Origin: Pseudomonas grandcourensis
GTDB taxonomy: Bacteria; Pseudomonadota; Gammaproteobacteria; Pseudomonadales; Pseudomonadaceae
Reading direction: 5' to 3'
Assembly (NCBI RefSeq): GCF_039909015.1
Contig: NZ_CP150919.1
Coordinates: 4,316,501 to 4,380,500, forward strand
DNA length: 64,000 nt
In this document: piece by piece, positions 9,328 to 17,943 of the stretch
Layout of the letters: each line of letters begins with the position of its first letter
Position numbering within the stretch: position 1 is the first letter of the stretch
Notes under the pieces: generated by a model
Database searches by the model: none
The model's input: the letters and a program-made list of their open reading frames with translations, nothing else
Told to the model about the DNA's origin: nothing
Made by a program: the position numbers and the translations under genes

Positions 9328-10062
9328 TCAATGGTGCAAGATGGCCTGCAGGAACGCTTGTGTGCGAGGTTCCTTAGGTGCGGTAAAAAAGGGTTCAGGG
9401 ATGTTCTGCTCAACAATGCGTCCGCTTTCCATGAAGATCACCCGGTCGGCGACCCGACGGGCAAAACCCATTTCGTGAGTCACCACGACCATCGTGACGC
9501 CGGAGCGAGCAAGGTTCTGCATGACATCGAGTACTTCGCCAACCATTTCCGGGTCCAGTGCCGAAGTCGGTTCGTCGAACAGAATTGCGCGAGGTTCCAT
9601 GGCCATGGTGCGGGCAATAGCAACACGCTGCTGTTGGCCGCCAGACAATTGGCTCGGGTATTTATGAGCGTGATCGCCCATGCCGACCTTCACCAATAGT
9701 TCCTTGGCCCTGGCGTGAGCATCACGCCGACTCAGCCCGCGAACACGGATCGGCGCCAGCGACACGTTGTCGAGAACAGTGAGGTGTGGATAGAGGTTGA
9801 AGCTCTGAAACACCATACCTACTTCACTACGGATGGCGCTCAGTCGCGGACCGTTTTCAACCCGCTCCCCCCCCACGCGAATATCGCCCTGCTGGTAGTC
9901 TTCAAGCAGATTGATGCAGCGAATCAAGGTCGATTTTCCCGAACCGGACGGGCCAAGAATGACCACCACTTCACCCTCTTCAACCTGCAAATTGATATTG
10001 CTTAACGCCTTGAAGCTGCCGTAGTACTTGTCGAGCTTTTCGATGTCAATCAACGTACTCAT
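9328..10062 (-). CDS. Polar amino acid ABC transporter ATP-binding protein
   Basis: The 244-residue ATPase of the HisP/GlnQ class has Walker [10 protein letters not shown] (about residues 36-44), the Q-loop [12 protein letters not shown], signature LSGGQQQR, Walker [15 protein letters not shown] and the switch histidine in [10 protein letters not shown]. It powers the importer formed with the permease and binding protein encoded just upstream. It overlaps the permease stop by 4 bp (ATGA). HisP-class systems move polar amino acids or similar zwitterions, which fits an operon of PLP enzymes and amidases. Confidence 0.95.
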   Translation of the reverse strand: MSTLIDIEKLDKYYGSFKALSNINLQVEEGEVVVILGPSGSGKSTLIRCINLLEDYQQGDIRVGGERVENGPRLSAIRSEVGMVFQSFNLYPHLTVLDNVSLAPIRVRGLSRRDAHARAKELLVKVGMGDHAHKYPSQLSGGQQQRVAIARTMAMEPRAILFDEPTSALDPEMVGEVLDVMQNLARSGVTMVVVTHEMGFARRVADRVIFMESGRIVEQNIPEPFFTAPKEPRTQAFLQAILHH

Positions 10063-10736
10063 GCGGTTTTTCCTCCAGAGGCGTTACGACGTTCAACCCA
10101 GCTGACCATTTGTACCAGCGGCAGCAATAACAACAGGTACAGCAAGGCTGCGCCCACCAGTGGCGTCGGATTGGCAGCCAGTGCCTGTGCCTGGGTTGCC
10201 TGCTTCAACAAGTCGGGCATGGCGACGACTGAAGCGAGCGCCGTGTCTTTCATGACGTTGATGCAGTTGCTGGTCATAGGGGGCATTACGATGCGGATGG
10301 CCTGGGGTAAAACGACGTCACGCATGGTATTGAAGAAACTCATGCCTTGAGAGGCCGATGCTTCGAACTGGCCACGGGGAATGGCCTCGATGCCCGAACG
10401 AAAAATCTCCGCACTGTAGGCGCAGGAGACAAGCGAGAGCGCACTGGCAGCGGCCGCAAAAGACGACAGTCGAATGCCGACAAAAGGCAGCGCGTAATAG
10501 ATGAGTACCAGTAAAACCAGCAGTGGAATAGAGCGCATGATATCGATGTAGATACGCGCAAGCGCTCGAACAGGTGCGTAGGAGTACAACCGCAGCAATG
10601 CCAGCAACAGCCCGCCCACCAGGCCCAGGGCAATGCTCACCACCCCAAGCAAAATGGTCACGCCCAAACCGCGCATCATCAGCGGAAGCGAATCGACGAG
10701 CACGTTCCAGTTGAAGAATGTCTGCAAAAGATCCAT
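10059..10736 (-). CDS. Polar amino acid ABC transporter permease
   Basis: The 225-residue inner-membrane protein of the HisM/GlnP type has about five hydrophobic segments and the EAA loop ([30 protein letters not shown] across two segments), where the ATPase docks. Only one permease gene is present, so it probably works as a homodimer. It is translationally coupled to the ATPase gene by a 4-bp overlap and separated from the binding-protein gene by 64 bp containing a hairpin. Start ATG at 10736. Confidence 0.93.
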   Translation of the reverse strand: MDLLQTFFNWNVLVDSLPLMMRGLGVTILLGVVSIALGLVGGLLLALLRLYSYAPVRALARIYIDIMRSIPLLVLLVLIYYALPFVGIRLSSFAAAASALSLVSCAYSAEIFRSGIEAIPRGQFEASASQGMSFFNTMRDVVLPQAIRIVMPPMTSNCINVMKDTALASVVAMPDLLKQATQAQALAANPTPLVGAALLYLLLLLPLVQMVSWVERRNASGGKTA

Positions 10737-10755
10737 GGGATACCTCGGTCAATAC

Positions 10756-10780
10756 AAGTGGCGAACAGGCGTCGCCACTT
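10756..10780. terminator. Intercistronic hairpin between binding protein and permease genes
   Basis: The 8-bp perfect arms AAGTGGCG / CGCCACTT surround a 9-nt loop. No T-run follows, so it is more likely an mRNA-stabilising or attenuating hairpin than a full terminator. Such hairpins are common after binding-protein genes, where the binding protein is needed in excess over the permease. Confidence 0.5.
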
Positions 10781-10800
10781 AAATGCATCAGCAGCAGGGC

Positions 10801-11577
10801 TTACTTGAGGACGGCGGTCACTTTCAGGGTGCTCGAGTCTTTATCGGCTTCGGCGCCGAACCACTGTTTGTGGATTTTTCCGAGGGTGCCGTCTTCTTTC
10901 ATCTTGCTGATGATGTCGTTGACCTGATCGCTCATCGCCCAGCCTTTGGCGTGCATCAGCGAGTAGCGTTCACCGGTGGGAATACGCGCCACGATGGAAT
11001 ATTGCGGCTTGTCCTTGATGTAGTAGAGCACCGCAGGAATGTCGCTGATGTAGCCATCGATTCGTCCGGAAGCCAGATCGAGCATGGCCGGCGATAGCCC
11101 TTCATAACGCGAGACATCGGCGAACTTGTACTCGTCCTTGTGTTGGCCGATCCACATGTCGCCGGTAGAGCCAGTGTCGACACCAACCACCTTGTCGTTC
11201 ATGTCGGCCAGGCTTTTGACCTTGGAAGTGGTCAGTGTGGTGAGCGACTGGTCGCTGTCGAAGTAAGGCTGCGCAAAGGCTACCGACTCCAGACGTTTCG
11301 GAGTGATGGTGATGGATGAAATAGCGATGTCGACGCGTTTGGATTGCACGGCACTGAACAGGCCGTTGAAAGGAATGTTGACGAACTCGACGCTTTTTCC
11401 GGCGCGTTTGGCCACCTCATTTACAACATCGACTTCGAAGCCGACAAACTCACCTTTGGAATCCTGAAATTCCCAAGGCACGTTGCCAACGTTAGCACCT
11501 ACGGTCCAGTCCGCGGCCCAGGCTGGCAGTGAAACTGCGGCCGTCATGAACAATCCCAACATCACTTTTGCTTTCAT
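10801..11577 (-). CDS. Polar amino acid ABC transporter substrate-binding protein
   Basis: The 258-residue periplasmic protein of binding-protein family 3 has a clear Sec signal peptide (MKAKVMLGLFMTAAVSLPAWA, cut after AWA). The family landmarks are GEFVGFEVDVVNEVAKRAGK, FNGLFSAVQSKRVDIAISSI and GVDTGSTGDMW. It delivers the substrate to the HisM/HisP-type importer encoded downstream. It is the first gene of the minus-strand operon that runs to the MhpD-like gene; its promoter must lie in the 368-bp gap shared with tcuR. Confidence 0.93.
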   Translation of the reverse strand: MKAKVMLGLFMTAAVSLPAWAADWTVGANVGNVPWEFQDSKGEFVGFEVDVVNEVAKRAGKSVEFVNIPFNGLFSAVQSKRVDIAISSITITPKRLESVAFAQPYFDSDQSLTTLTTSKVKSLADMNDKVVGVDTGSTGDMWIGQHKDEYKFADVSRYEGLSPAMLDLASGRIDGYISDIPAVLYYIKDKPQYSIVARIPTGERYSLMHAKGWAMSDQVNDIISKMKEDGTLGKIHKQWFGAEADKDSSTLKVTAVLK

Positions 11578-11945
11578 GTTTGCTCCCGATTGTTTGTTTT
11601 TTTAGGTGCTAACAGCGGTTGATCTCACACAACGTGGAATCGAGACTAAATCAACGGAGCATTTATTTCAACACCGCCTGTCTGTGAATTTTTTACTCCG
11701 CATCCATCTTCAGTTTTCCTTAAACGTCACGTCCAAAGGGCAAGTTACGGTCAGAACCGACCAAGGTGGCCGCGCGCAGCAGCCTTCGCGGCAGGCAGAA
11801 AACGGCCAACTGCTACCAGTCCTCTACAAAGCGCACGCGCTCAACGGTCAACCCAAACCTGCGACAATGCTGCCTCTTCGGGCTTCGTAACTTGCGTGGC
11901 AACCGTTCAGGTATTTGAATAACAAATTCACGGGGAGCAGCCACA
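11578..11945. other. Divergent control region between the ABC operon and tcuR
   Basis: This 368-bp interval separates the leftward binding-protein gene from the rightward tcuR gene and must hold both promoters. It is richer in A+T next to the binding-protein gene. I see no gene and no convincing palindrome. A GGGGAG ribosome-binding site for tcuR lies at its right end. Confidence 0.6.
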
Positions 11946-12881
11946 TTGGAATTGAGACAACTACGCTATTTCGTAAAAATCATCGAGCTTGGCAGCCTGG
12001 GGCGTGCGGCACTTGAACTGGACGTTGGTGTGTCAGCCCTCAGTCAGCAAATCTCCAAGCTGGAAAGCGAACTGTGCACCCGCCTCCTGAATCGAACCTC
12101 CACCGGCGTGACGCCCACTAGCGCCGGATTTGCGTTTCTACACCATGCCCAACTGACGCTACGCCAGGCGGAAAATGCCATCATGGCCGCCCATCGCGGG
12201 CGAATGAGCGGTTATGTCAGCGTCGGCTTACCACCGACTACCGCGACGGTACTCGCGTTGCCGTTGATCAACGCAATGCGTGCGCGTTATCCGGACATAC
12301 AACTGCATTTGGTGGAAATGCTTTCCGGCCACTTGGCGGCGCAGCTCAACGCACGGCAAATTGATCTGGCCATCCTGTTCCAGCTCGAAGGGGGTAAACG
12401 CTGGAGCGTGACTCCGCTGCTGGATGAAAAGCTGTTTGTCATCGCCTCGCCCAGCCTGCCTCAAGCGCCTTCTGGTGATAGCGTGCAGTTAGCGGACCTC
12501 GGCGGCCTGCCGCTGGTGATGCCCAGTGCGCAACATGGACTGCGCTCGGCATTGATGAGCGCGTTCGAGCGGGTCGGGCTAACACCCAATGTCATTATGG
12601 AAGTCGACGGTCTCGCTGTTTTGATGAACGCCGTTCGGGCCGGTCATGCGGCAACGATACAACCGGGGGCGGCCGCAGCATTGAAAGACGGGTCCGGGCT
12701 TTCACTGATCAAGATTGCCGATCCCCATGTGGGCCGGCGTAATCTTCTGGCGACGCTGGCAGACGACGAACTCTCTCCGGCGGCGCTGGCAACGCGGTTG
12801 GTCATCGTCGATGTGGCGCGACAGTTGGTCGTCGACAAACAGTGGCCTGGAGCTACGTGGATAGAAGGGGTAGACGCGTAA
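11946..12881 (+). CDS. tcuR: LysR-family regulator of tricarballylate genes, TcuR-like
   Basis: The 311-residue LysR-type regulator has an N-terminal winged helix-turn-helix (LRQLRYFVKIIELGSLGRAA, residues 3-22, and SALSQQISKLE) and a C-terminal effector-binding domain from about residue 90. It resembles TcuR/Nac-type proteins. The start is TTG at 11946 with GGGGAG upstream; no ATG fits the conserved N-terminus. It lies 168 bp ahead of tcuA on the same strand, the arrangement known for TcuR, which activates tcuABC in response to tricarballylate in Salmonella. The specific name rests on this context; the LysR call is certain. Confidence 0.85.
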   Translation: MELRQLRYFVKIIELGSLGRAALELDVGVSALSQQISKLESELCTRLLNRTSTGVTPTSAGFAFLHHAQLTLRQAENAIMAAHRGRMSGYVSVGLPPTTATVLALPLINAMRARYPDIQLHLVEMLSGHLAAQLNARQIDLAILFQLEGGKRWSVTPLLDEKLFVIASPSLPQAPSGDSVQLADLGGLPLVMPSAQHGLRSALMSAFERVGLTPNVIMEVDGLAVLMNAVRAGHAATIQPGAAAALKDGSGLSLIKIADPHVGRRNLLATLADDELSPAALATRLVIVDVARQLVVDKQWPGATWIEGVDA

Positions 12882-13049
12882 TCCTCCTTCAACCCCGGAC
12901 ACATAAGTCTCTCCTGACGACAAGGCCTTTAGAAAAACTAAACACCCCGCGTCAAAAGCAGCCTTTCGGCCACTCCTTCCCCACCTTATCGTTCTCCCCA
13001 CTCGCAAGGAGCACTTCGTTCCCGCTTCCTTGCAAATCGAGGAGCGATA

Positions 13050-14504
13050 ATGATCGATGTCTTAATCATAGGGGGTGGCAATGCTGCCTTGTGCGCCGCT
13101 CTGATGGCGCGAGAAGCGGGCGCCAGCGTGATGCTGCTGGAAGCCTCTCCGAAAATCTGGCGCGGTGGCAACTCCCAACACACCCGTAACCTGCGGTGCA
13201 TGCACGACGAACCGCAGGACGTGCTGATCGATGCCTATCCGGAAGAAGAATACTGGCAAGACCTGTTGAAGGTTACCGGTGGCCTCACGGATGAAAAGCT
13301 TGCACGCATTGCCATTCGGGCATCGTCTTCTTGCCGCGATTGGATGCGTTCACACGGCGTGCATTTCCAGCCACCGCTGTCCGGCGCGCTGCACGTGGCG
13401 CGGACCAATGCATTTTTTATGGGCGGCGGCAAAGCGCTGGTCAATGCGTATTTCCGCAGCGCCGAGCGCCTGGGTGTAAAAGTTCGATACAACACGCAAG
13501 TGACCGACATCGAGTTGGATGAGGGGAAATTCGTTGCCGCCCATGTGGGCGAACATGAGGTCGATGGTCAGCGTTTCGCCGCCGAACGCATTGAAGCCCG
13601 AGCCTGCGTGTTGGCGGCCGGCGGCTTCGAATCCAACCGTGAATGGCTGCGCGAAGCCTGGGGTCAGAACGAACGCGGTGAATGGCCATCGGACAATTTC
13701 CTGATCCGGGGCACCCGATTCAACACCGGCATTTTGCTACGGCGCATGCTCGACCTTGGCGCAGATGTGATCGGCGATCCGACGCAAGCACACATGGTCG
13801 CGATTGATGCCCGTGCGCCACTCTACGACGGCGGCATCTGCACCCGAATCGACTGCGTATCGCTGGGTGTGGTGGTCAATCGTGATGGCGAACGCTTCTA
13901 CGACGAAGGTGAGGATTTCTGGCCAAAACGTTATGCGATCTGGGGGCGTCTGGTGGCCGGACAACCCGGTCAGCAGGCGTATTCGATCATCGATCAACAA
14001 GCCATCGGCCGCTTCATGCCGCCGGTCTTTCCCGGAACCACCGCCAATACTCTGCAAGACCTTGCCCGCCAGTTGAAGCTGCCTCAAGAAAAATTCGTCA
14101 AGACTGTCGAGGACTACAACTGCGCCTGCCGCGTTGGCACGTTCGATCACACGGCGTTGGACGACTGCCACACCCAAGGACTGATGCCCGCCAAAACCCA
14201 TTGGGCGCGGCCATTGGTGAAACCACCTTTCTACGCCTACCCGCTTAAACCGGGTGTCACGTTCACCTACCTCGGCCTCGCCACCGACGAAACCGCTGCC
14301 GTGCATTTCAACGGCAAAGCGAGCCCCAACCTGTTCGTCGCGGGAGAAATGATGGCCGGCAATGTTCTGGGCAAGGGCTACACCGCCGGCATCGGCATGG
14401 CCATCGGTACCGCGTTTGGCCGCATCGCCGGTGTGCAGGCGGCCGCTTCGGTGGGCTTTGGCGTTTCATCTGCAAGCACGGAGCCTCGACATGCAACTGT
14501 TTGA
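13050..14504 (+). CDS. tcuA: FAD-dependent tricarballylate dehydrogenase
   Basis: The 484-residue flavoprotein of the fumarate-reductase/succinate-dehydrogenase flavoprotein family has the dinucleotide-binding N-terminus [30 protein letters not shown], and a C-terminal FAD-contact segment [20 protein letters not shown]. TcuA oxidises tricarballylate to cis-aconitate, which enters the TCA cycle; TcuB reoxidises its flavin. Start ATG at 13050 has GAGGAG six bases upstream. Its stop overlaps the tcuB start by 14 bp. Order, length and motifs all match the known tcuABC operon. Confidence 0.92.
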   Translation: MIDVLIIGGGNAALCAALMAREAGASVMLLEASPKIWRGGNSQHTRNLRCMHDEPQDVLIDAYPEEEYWQDLLKVTGGLTDEKLARIAIRASSSCRDWMRSHGVHFQPPLSGALHVARTNAFFMGGGKALVNAYFRSAERLGVKVRYNTQVTDIELDEGKFVAAHVGEHEVDGQRFAAERIEARACVLAAGGFESNREWLREAWGQNERGEWPSDNFLIRGTRFNTGILLRRMLDLGADVIGDPTQAHMVAIDARAPLYDGGICTRIDCVSLGVVVNRDGERFYDEGEDFWPKRYAIWGRLVAGQPGQQAYSIIDQQAIGRFMPPVFPGTTANTLQDLARQLKLPQEKFVKTVEDYNCACRVGTFDHTALDDCHTQGLMPAKTHWARPLVKPPFYAYPLKPGVTFTYLGLATDETAAVHFNGKASPNLFVAGEMMAGNVLGKGYTAGIGMAIGTAFGRIAGVQAAASVGFGVSSASTEPRHATV

Positions 14505-15648
14505 TCCCCAAGCGTCGGGCGGGTTGATCCCGGTTTTGAATCTTGACGAAAGTGAAGTCCAGCGGCAGATGACCATCTGCAATTCCTGCCGTTATTGCGA
14601 AGGCTTTTGCGCGGTATTTCCGGCGATGACCCGGCGCTTGGAATTCACTCAGGCCGACATCCATTACCTGGCGAACTTGTGCCATAACTGCGGCGCGTGC
14701 CTGCACGCCTGTCAGTACGCCGCCCCACACGAATTCGACGTCAACATACCCAAAGCCATGGCCAAAGTGCGCCTGGATACTTACGCCGAATACGCCTGGC
14801 CGCAAGTGATGGGCAGGTTGTATCAGCGCAACGGCCTGACCCTGGCGCTGGCTTCCGGTGGGGGACTGGCCTTGTTTTTATGCCTGACCCTGATGCTCAT
14901 GGGCAACCTGTTCACGGCCATTCCCGGGGGCAACTTCTACAAGATTTTCCCGCATAACACCCTGGCGCTGATGTTCGGCACAGTGTTCGGCTTTGCGGTA
15001 CTTGCCCTGACCATGGGTGTACGGCGCTTCTGGCGCAACGTTTCACCGGTCGCAGCGCCACTGCCGTTGAAAACGTCCGCTGCATTGGAGGCTACGGCCA
15101 ACGTCGCGAAGCTCAAATACCTGGACGGCGGCCATGGCAAGGGCTGCAACAACGCTGACGATCAATTCACCTTGTGGCGACGCCGATTCCACCACCTCAC
15201 CTTCTACGGCTTCATGCTGTGCTTCGCCGCCACCGGCGTCGCCACGCTCTTTCACTATCTGCTGAAGTGGTCGGCGCCTTATCCGATCTTCAGCTTGCCG
15301 GTGATGTTGGGGATTGCCGGTGGCATCGGCCTGCTGATCGGCCCGGCCGGTCTTCTTTGGCTGAACCTGCGTCGCAACCCTGCACACGGCGATGAGAACC
15401 AAAAACCCATGGATCGCGGCTTCATCGCACTGCTGTTCCTGGTCAGCGCAAGCGGCCTGGCGCTTCTGGCTTTGCGTGAAACCAGCGCCCTGGGCTTGAT
15501 GTTGGCTATCCATCTAGGCCTGGTCATGGCGTTTTTCCTGACCATGCCCTACAGCAAATTCGCCCATGGAATATTCCGCAGCGCAGCGCTGCTCAAACAC
15601 GCCATCGAGAAGCGTCAACCCAACCCGATCAACGCCGGCAGCGACTGA
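14491..15648 (+). CDS. tcuB: Tricarballylate utilization iron-sulfur membrane protein
   Basis: The 385-residue protein has two ferredoxin-type clusters near its N-terminus ([12 protein letters not shown]30, C33, C36, C40; and [12 protein letters not shown]64, C67, C70, C74), followed by several membrane segments between about residues 100 and 365. TcuB passes electrons from the reduced FAD of TcuA to the quinone pool. The start at 14491 (ATG, GGAG upstream) is chosen over a frame opening at 14362, because the extra 43 residues are only the tcuA sequence read in another frame. It overlaps tcuA by 14 bp, suggesting translational coupling. Confidence 0.92.
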   Translation: MQLFDPQASGGLIPVLNLDESEVQRQMTICNSCRYCEGFCAVFPAMTRRLEFTQADIHYLANLCHNCGACLHACQYAAPHEFDVNIPKAMAKVRLDTYAEYAWPQVMGRLYQRNGLTLALASGGGLALFLCLTLMLMGNLFTAIPGGNFYKIFPHNTLALMFGTVFGFAVLALTMGVRRFWRNVSPVAAPLPLKTSAALEATANVAKLKYLDGGHGKGCNNADDQFTLWRRRFHHLTFYGFMLCFAATGVATLFHYLLKWSAPYPIFSLPVMLGIAGGIGLLIGPAGLLWLNLRRNPAHGDENQKPMDRGFIALLFLVSASGLALLALRETSALGLMLAIHLGLVMAFFLTMPYSKFAHGIFRSAALLKHAIEKRQPNPINAGSD

Positions 15649-15695
15649 CGGTTAAAGCACTCATTCCAAAAACAATAGTGAGCATAACGGTAGCC

Positions 15696-16997
15696 ATGAT
15701 GAAAACGACAACGGCAACAACCCAAGCCAAGGGGTCCAAATTGGGCGCCATTTTGCGGGTCACCAGTGGTAATTTTCTCGAGCAGTTCGACTTCTTTCTG
15801 TTCGGGTTCTACGCGACCTACATCTCCCAGACCTTCTTTCCAGCCACCAGCGAGTTTGCCTCGCTAATGATGACCTTCGCGGTATTCGGCTCCGGATTCC
15901 TGATGCGTCCGTTAGGCGCTATTGTGCTGGGGGCATACATCGACAAGGTGGGCCGTCGCAAGGGACTGATCGTAACGCTGTCGATCATGGCCGCCGGTAC
16001 CGTATTGATCGCCCTGGTGCCGGGCTATGCCGCCATCGGCCTGGCGGCACCGATTCTGGTGTTGTTGGGCAGGCTGCTACAGGGCTTCTCCGCCGGCGCG
16101 GAAATGGGCGGTGTTTCCGTGTACCTGGCGGAAATTTCCACCCCCGGTCACACCGGTTTCTACACCAGTTGGCAATCGGCCAGCCAACAGGTGGCAATCG
16201 TCGTCGCGGCCGCGTTGGGCTACACGATCAACGCCACGATGCAAGCCGCAGAAATCGCCGATTGGGGATGGCGTATTCCGTTCTTTATTGGCTGCGTGAT
16301 CATCCCGTTCATTTTCATTATTCGCCGCTCACTGGAAGAAACTGCTGCCTTCACTGCTCGCAGCCATCGTCCAACAACTCGCGAAGTTTTTCGCTCGATG
16401 CGTGACAACTGGCGCACCGTACTGGCGGGCGGCTTGATGGCGTCCATGACCACGACCACGTTCTATCTTATTACGGTCTACACACCGACGTTTGGCAGGA
16501 CAGTACTGAACCTGAGCACCACCGACAGCCTGGTGGTCACACTGCTGGTCGGCATCAGCAACTTTATCTGGCTACCTATCGGCGGCGCCCTCTCCGACCG
16601 CATTGGCCGGCGGCCACTCTTGCTGGCGATATCGTTGCTGTGCACCTTCACCGCCTATCCCGCCATGCACTGGCTGGCAGAGGCCGCGAGTTTCGAACGT
16701 CTGCTCGCCGTGCTGCTGTACTTCTCATTCTTCTTTGGCATTTACAACGGCGCCATGGTCGCGGCACTGACCGAAGTCATGCCACAGAACGTGCGGGTGG
16801 TCGGGTTTTCTCTGGCCTTCAGTTTGGCCACCGCGGTGTTTGGCGGTTTTACGCCGGCAATCTCGACGCTGCTTGTCCAGGCCACGGGGGACAAGGCATC
16901 ACCTGCCTATTGGCTGATGTTCGCGGCGGTGTGCGGGTTCACGGCGACGACGATTCTGTATCGTCGGCAAAAAGGTTTGGCAGTCAGAACTGTTTAG
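15696..16997 (+). CDS. tcuC: Tricarballylate/citrate-proton symporter, MFS
   Basis: The protein of about 433 residues belongs to the metabolite-proton symporter branch of the MFS (like CitA and TcuC). It has twelve hydrophobic segments and the MFS loop motifs DKVGRRKG (between TM2 and TM3) and SDRIGRRP (between TM8 and TM9). The N-terminal run [19 protein letters not shown] is typical of citrate-type carriers. It imports tricarballylate for TcuA/TcuB. The start is uncertain: GTG 15678 and ATGs at 15696 and 15699 are in frame and none has a strong ribosome-binding site; ATG 15696 is taken. It is the last gene of the tcu operon, 47 bp after tcuB. Confidence 0.88.
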   Translation: MMKTTTATTQAKGSKLGAILRVTSGNFLEQFDFFLFGFYATYISQTFFPATSEFASLMMTFAVFGSGFLMRPLGAIVLGAYIDKVGRRKGLIVTLSIMAAGTVLIALVPGYAAIGLAAPILVLLGRLLQGFSAGAEMGGVSVYLAEISTPGHTGFYTSWQSASQQVAIVVAAALGYTINATMQAAEIADWGWRIPFFIGCVIIPFIFIIRRSLEETAAFTARSHRPTTREVFRSMRDNWRTVLAGGLMASMTTTTFYLITVYTPTFGRTVLNLSTTDSLVVTLLVGISNFIWLPIGGALSDRIGRRPLLLAISLLCTFTAYPAMHWLAEAASFERLLAVLLYFSFFFGIYNGAMVAALTEVMPQNVRVVGFSLAFSLATAVFGGFTPAISTLLVQATGDKASPAYWLMFAAVCGFTATTILYRRQKGLAVRTV

Positions 16998-17127
16998 TTT
17001 CTTGATCGCTGACACTTACCACGCGTCGATCCACGGCGGGACCGAATTAGAGTGGCATGAGGTCGATTACTGTCTTTCGTCAAGATAATACTCGGCCTAA
17101 TGACCAATCTCCTCCGAAAGAGGTGGG

Positions 17128-17265
17128 GATTCCACCGAGAGCCAGTCATTTTGTAGGGGTAAAAAACTCTACAAATAAAAAGGGGTCGCGAGATAAAATC
17201 TCGCAACCCCTTGAATTATATGGTCGGGACGGAGTGATTCGAACACTCGACCCCTAGCACCCCAT
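17128..17265. repeat. Direct repeat copy 1: tRNA 3' part plus terminator (att-like)
   Basis: This 138-bp sequence recurs at 27666-27803 in the same orientation. The right half is nearly identical and the left 50 bp are less conserved. Read on the minus strand it holds a tRNA 3' portion: a variable region, a T-arm with 5-bp stem GAGTG/CACTC around loop TTCGAAT, the acceptor strand CGTCCCG, then ACCA. This implies a 5' acceptor strand CGGGACG, and the C1-G72 pair with A73 is typical of bacterial tRNA-Pro; ATGGGGTG fits a GGG anticodon loop. No 5' half follows, so this is not a functional tRNA but the footprint left by an integrase that targets the tRNA 3' end. Confidence 0.75.
17180..17212 (-). 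terminator. tRNA-type intrinsic terminator, copy 1
   Basis: On the minus strand, a 15-bp stem (AAGGGGTTGCGAGAT pairing with ATCTCGCGACCCCTT, one mismatch) closes a 3-nt loop and is followed by a T-rich run. It sits just after the tRNA 3' end within the direct repeat. It would stop minus-strand transcription toward tcuC. Confidence 0.8.
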
Positions 17266-17433
17266 CTCCTTTTTCATACTTCTTGAAAGCCTCCAAAATT
17301 TTACTCTGGATTTTTCCAAGCGAGTATTTACTTGAGCTCCAGCGGTGTTCTCCTCTACGAGAGTCCATCAACGTCCAACAAGAGCCGAGGTTTTTGTGGG
17401 GGTAAAAGTAGGGGGAGTCCGTTTCAGGGCCAA

Positions 17434-17943
17434 AACATCACCATCAAAGAACTCGAGTCGCTGACCGCCAATGATGCCGGACGAATCCTCCGGGAGGATG
17501 GCAATCTCGCCGGTCGAATCTCCATCCGTAAGGACGGTGTGTCGGTCAGCTTTTCTATCGTTATCGGTGGGGCGAGCGGAACAAAGAGTACGCCTGCGGG
17601 TCTTGGCCGCGCAAATCCCTAACGGACATCCGCGAGGCCCGCAACCAGGCCCGAGCTCTCATCGATGAGAAGATTAATCCCAACGAGCACAAGAAAACCG
17701 CCAAGGCACAGGCACACGCCGCTGCTAACGTAGAGGCCAAACACGAAAAGACGCGCAAGGTCCAAACGCTGACCATCCAGGATCTGGCGAAGGCCTGGCT
17801 GTTGGATGGCGGGGCGCGCAATGACGGCAATGCCGAGCTGCTGCGCCGTTTTGACAAGGACCTGTATCCTGCACTCAGCAAGACGTCAATCAGTAGTGTG
17901 GACGCCGCATGACCTACGCCGCACCGGCGCGACCATGACGTAG
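17434..17943 (+). pseudogene. Broken tyrosine integrase (N-terminal part fused to a C-terminal scrap)
   Basis: This is related to the intact integrase at 27993. The N-terminal DUF4102-type domain is readable (ITIKELESLTANDAGRILRE, then YRYRWGERNKEYACGSWPRK after a frameshift near 17555, then SLTDIREARNQARALIDEK). The core-binding start follows (LTIQDLAKAWLLDGGARNDG). After about 150 codons the frame stops, and directly behind it the catalytic box HDLRRTGATM appears in another frame, then a stop. The sequence between, including most of the catalytic domain, is deleted. The last 27 bp overlap, antisense, the final codons of the RND gene. The gene cannot make an active recombinase. Confidence 0.85.

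Noticed and set aside
17057..17257. Small plus-strand frame of 66 codons before the integrase remnant
   Set aside because: It reads through the tRNA/terminator repeat and has no coding character.
17221..17300. Complete tRNA gene at the first repeat
   Set aside because: Only the T-arm and acceptor 3' strand are present; the sequence to the right cannot form the anticodon stem, D-arm or 5' acceptor strand.
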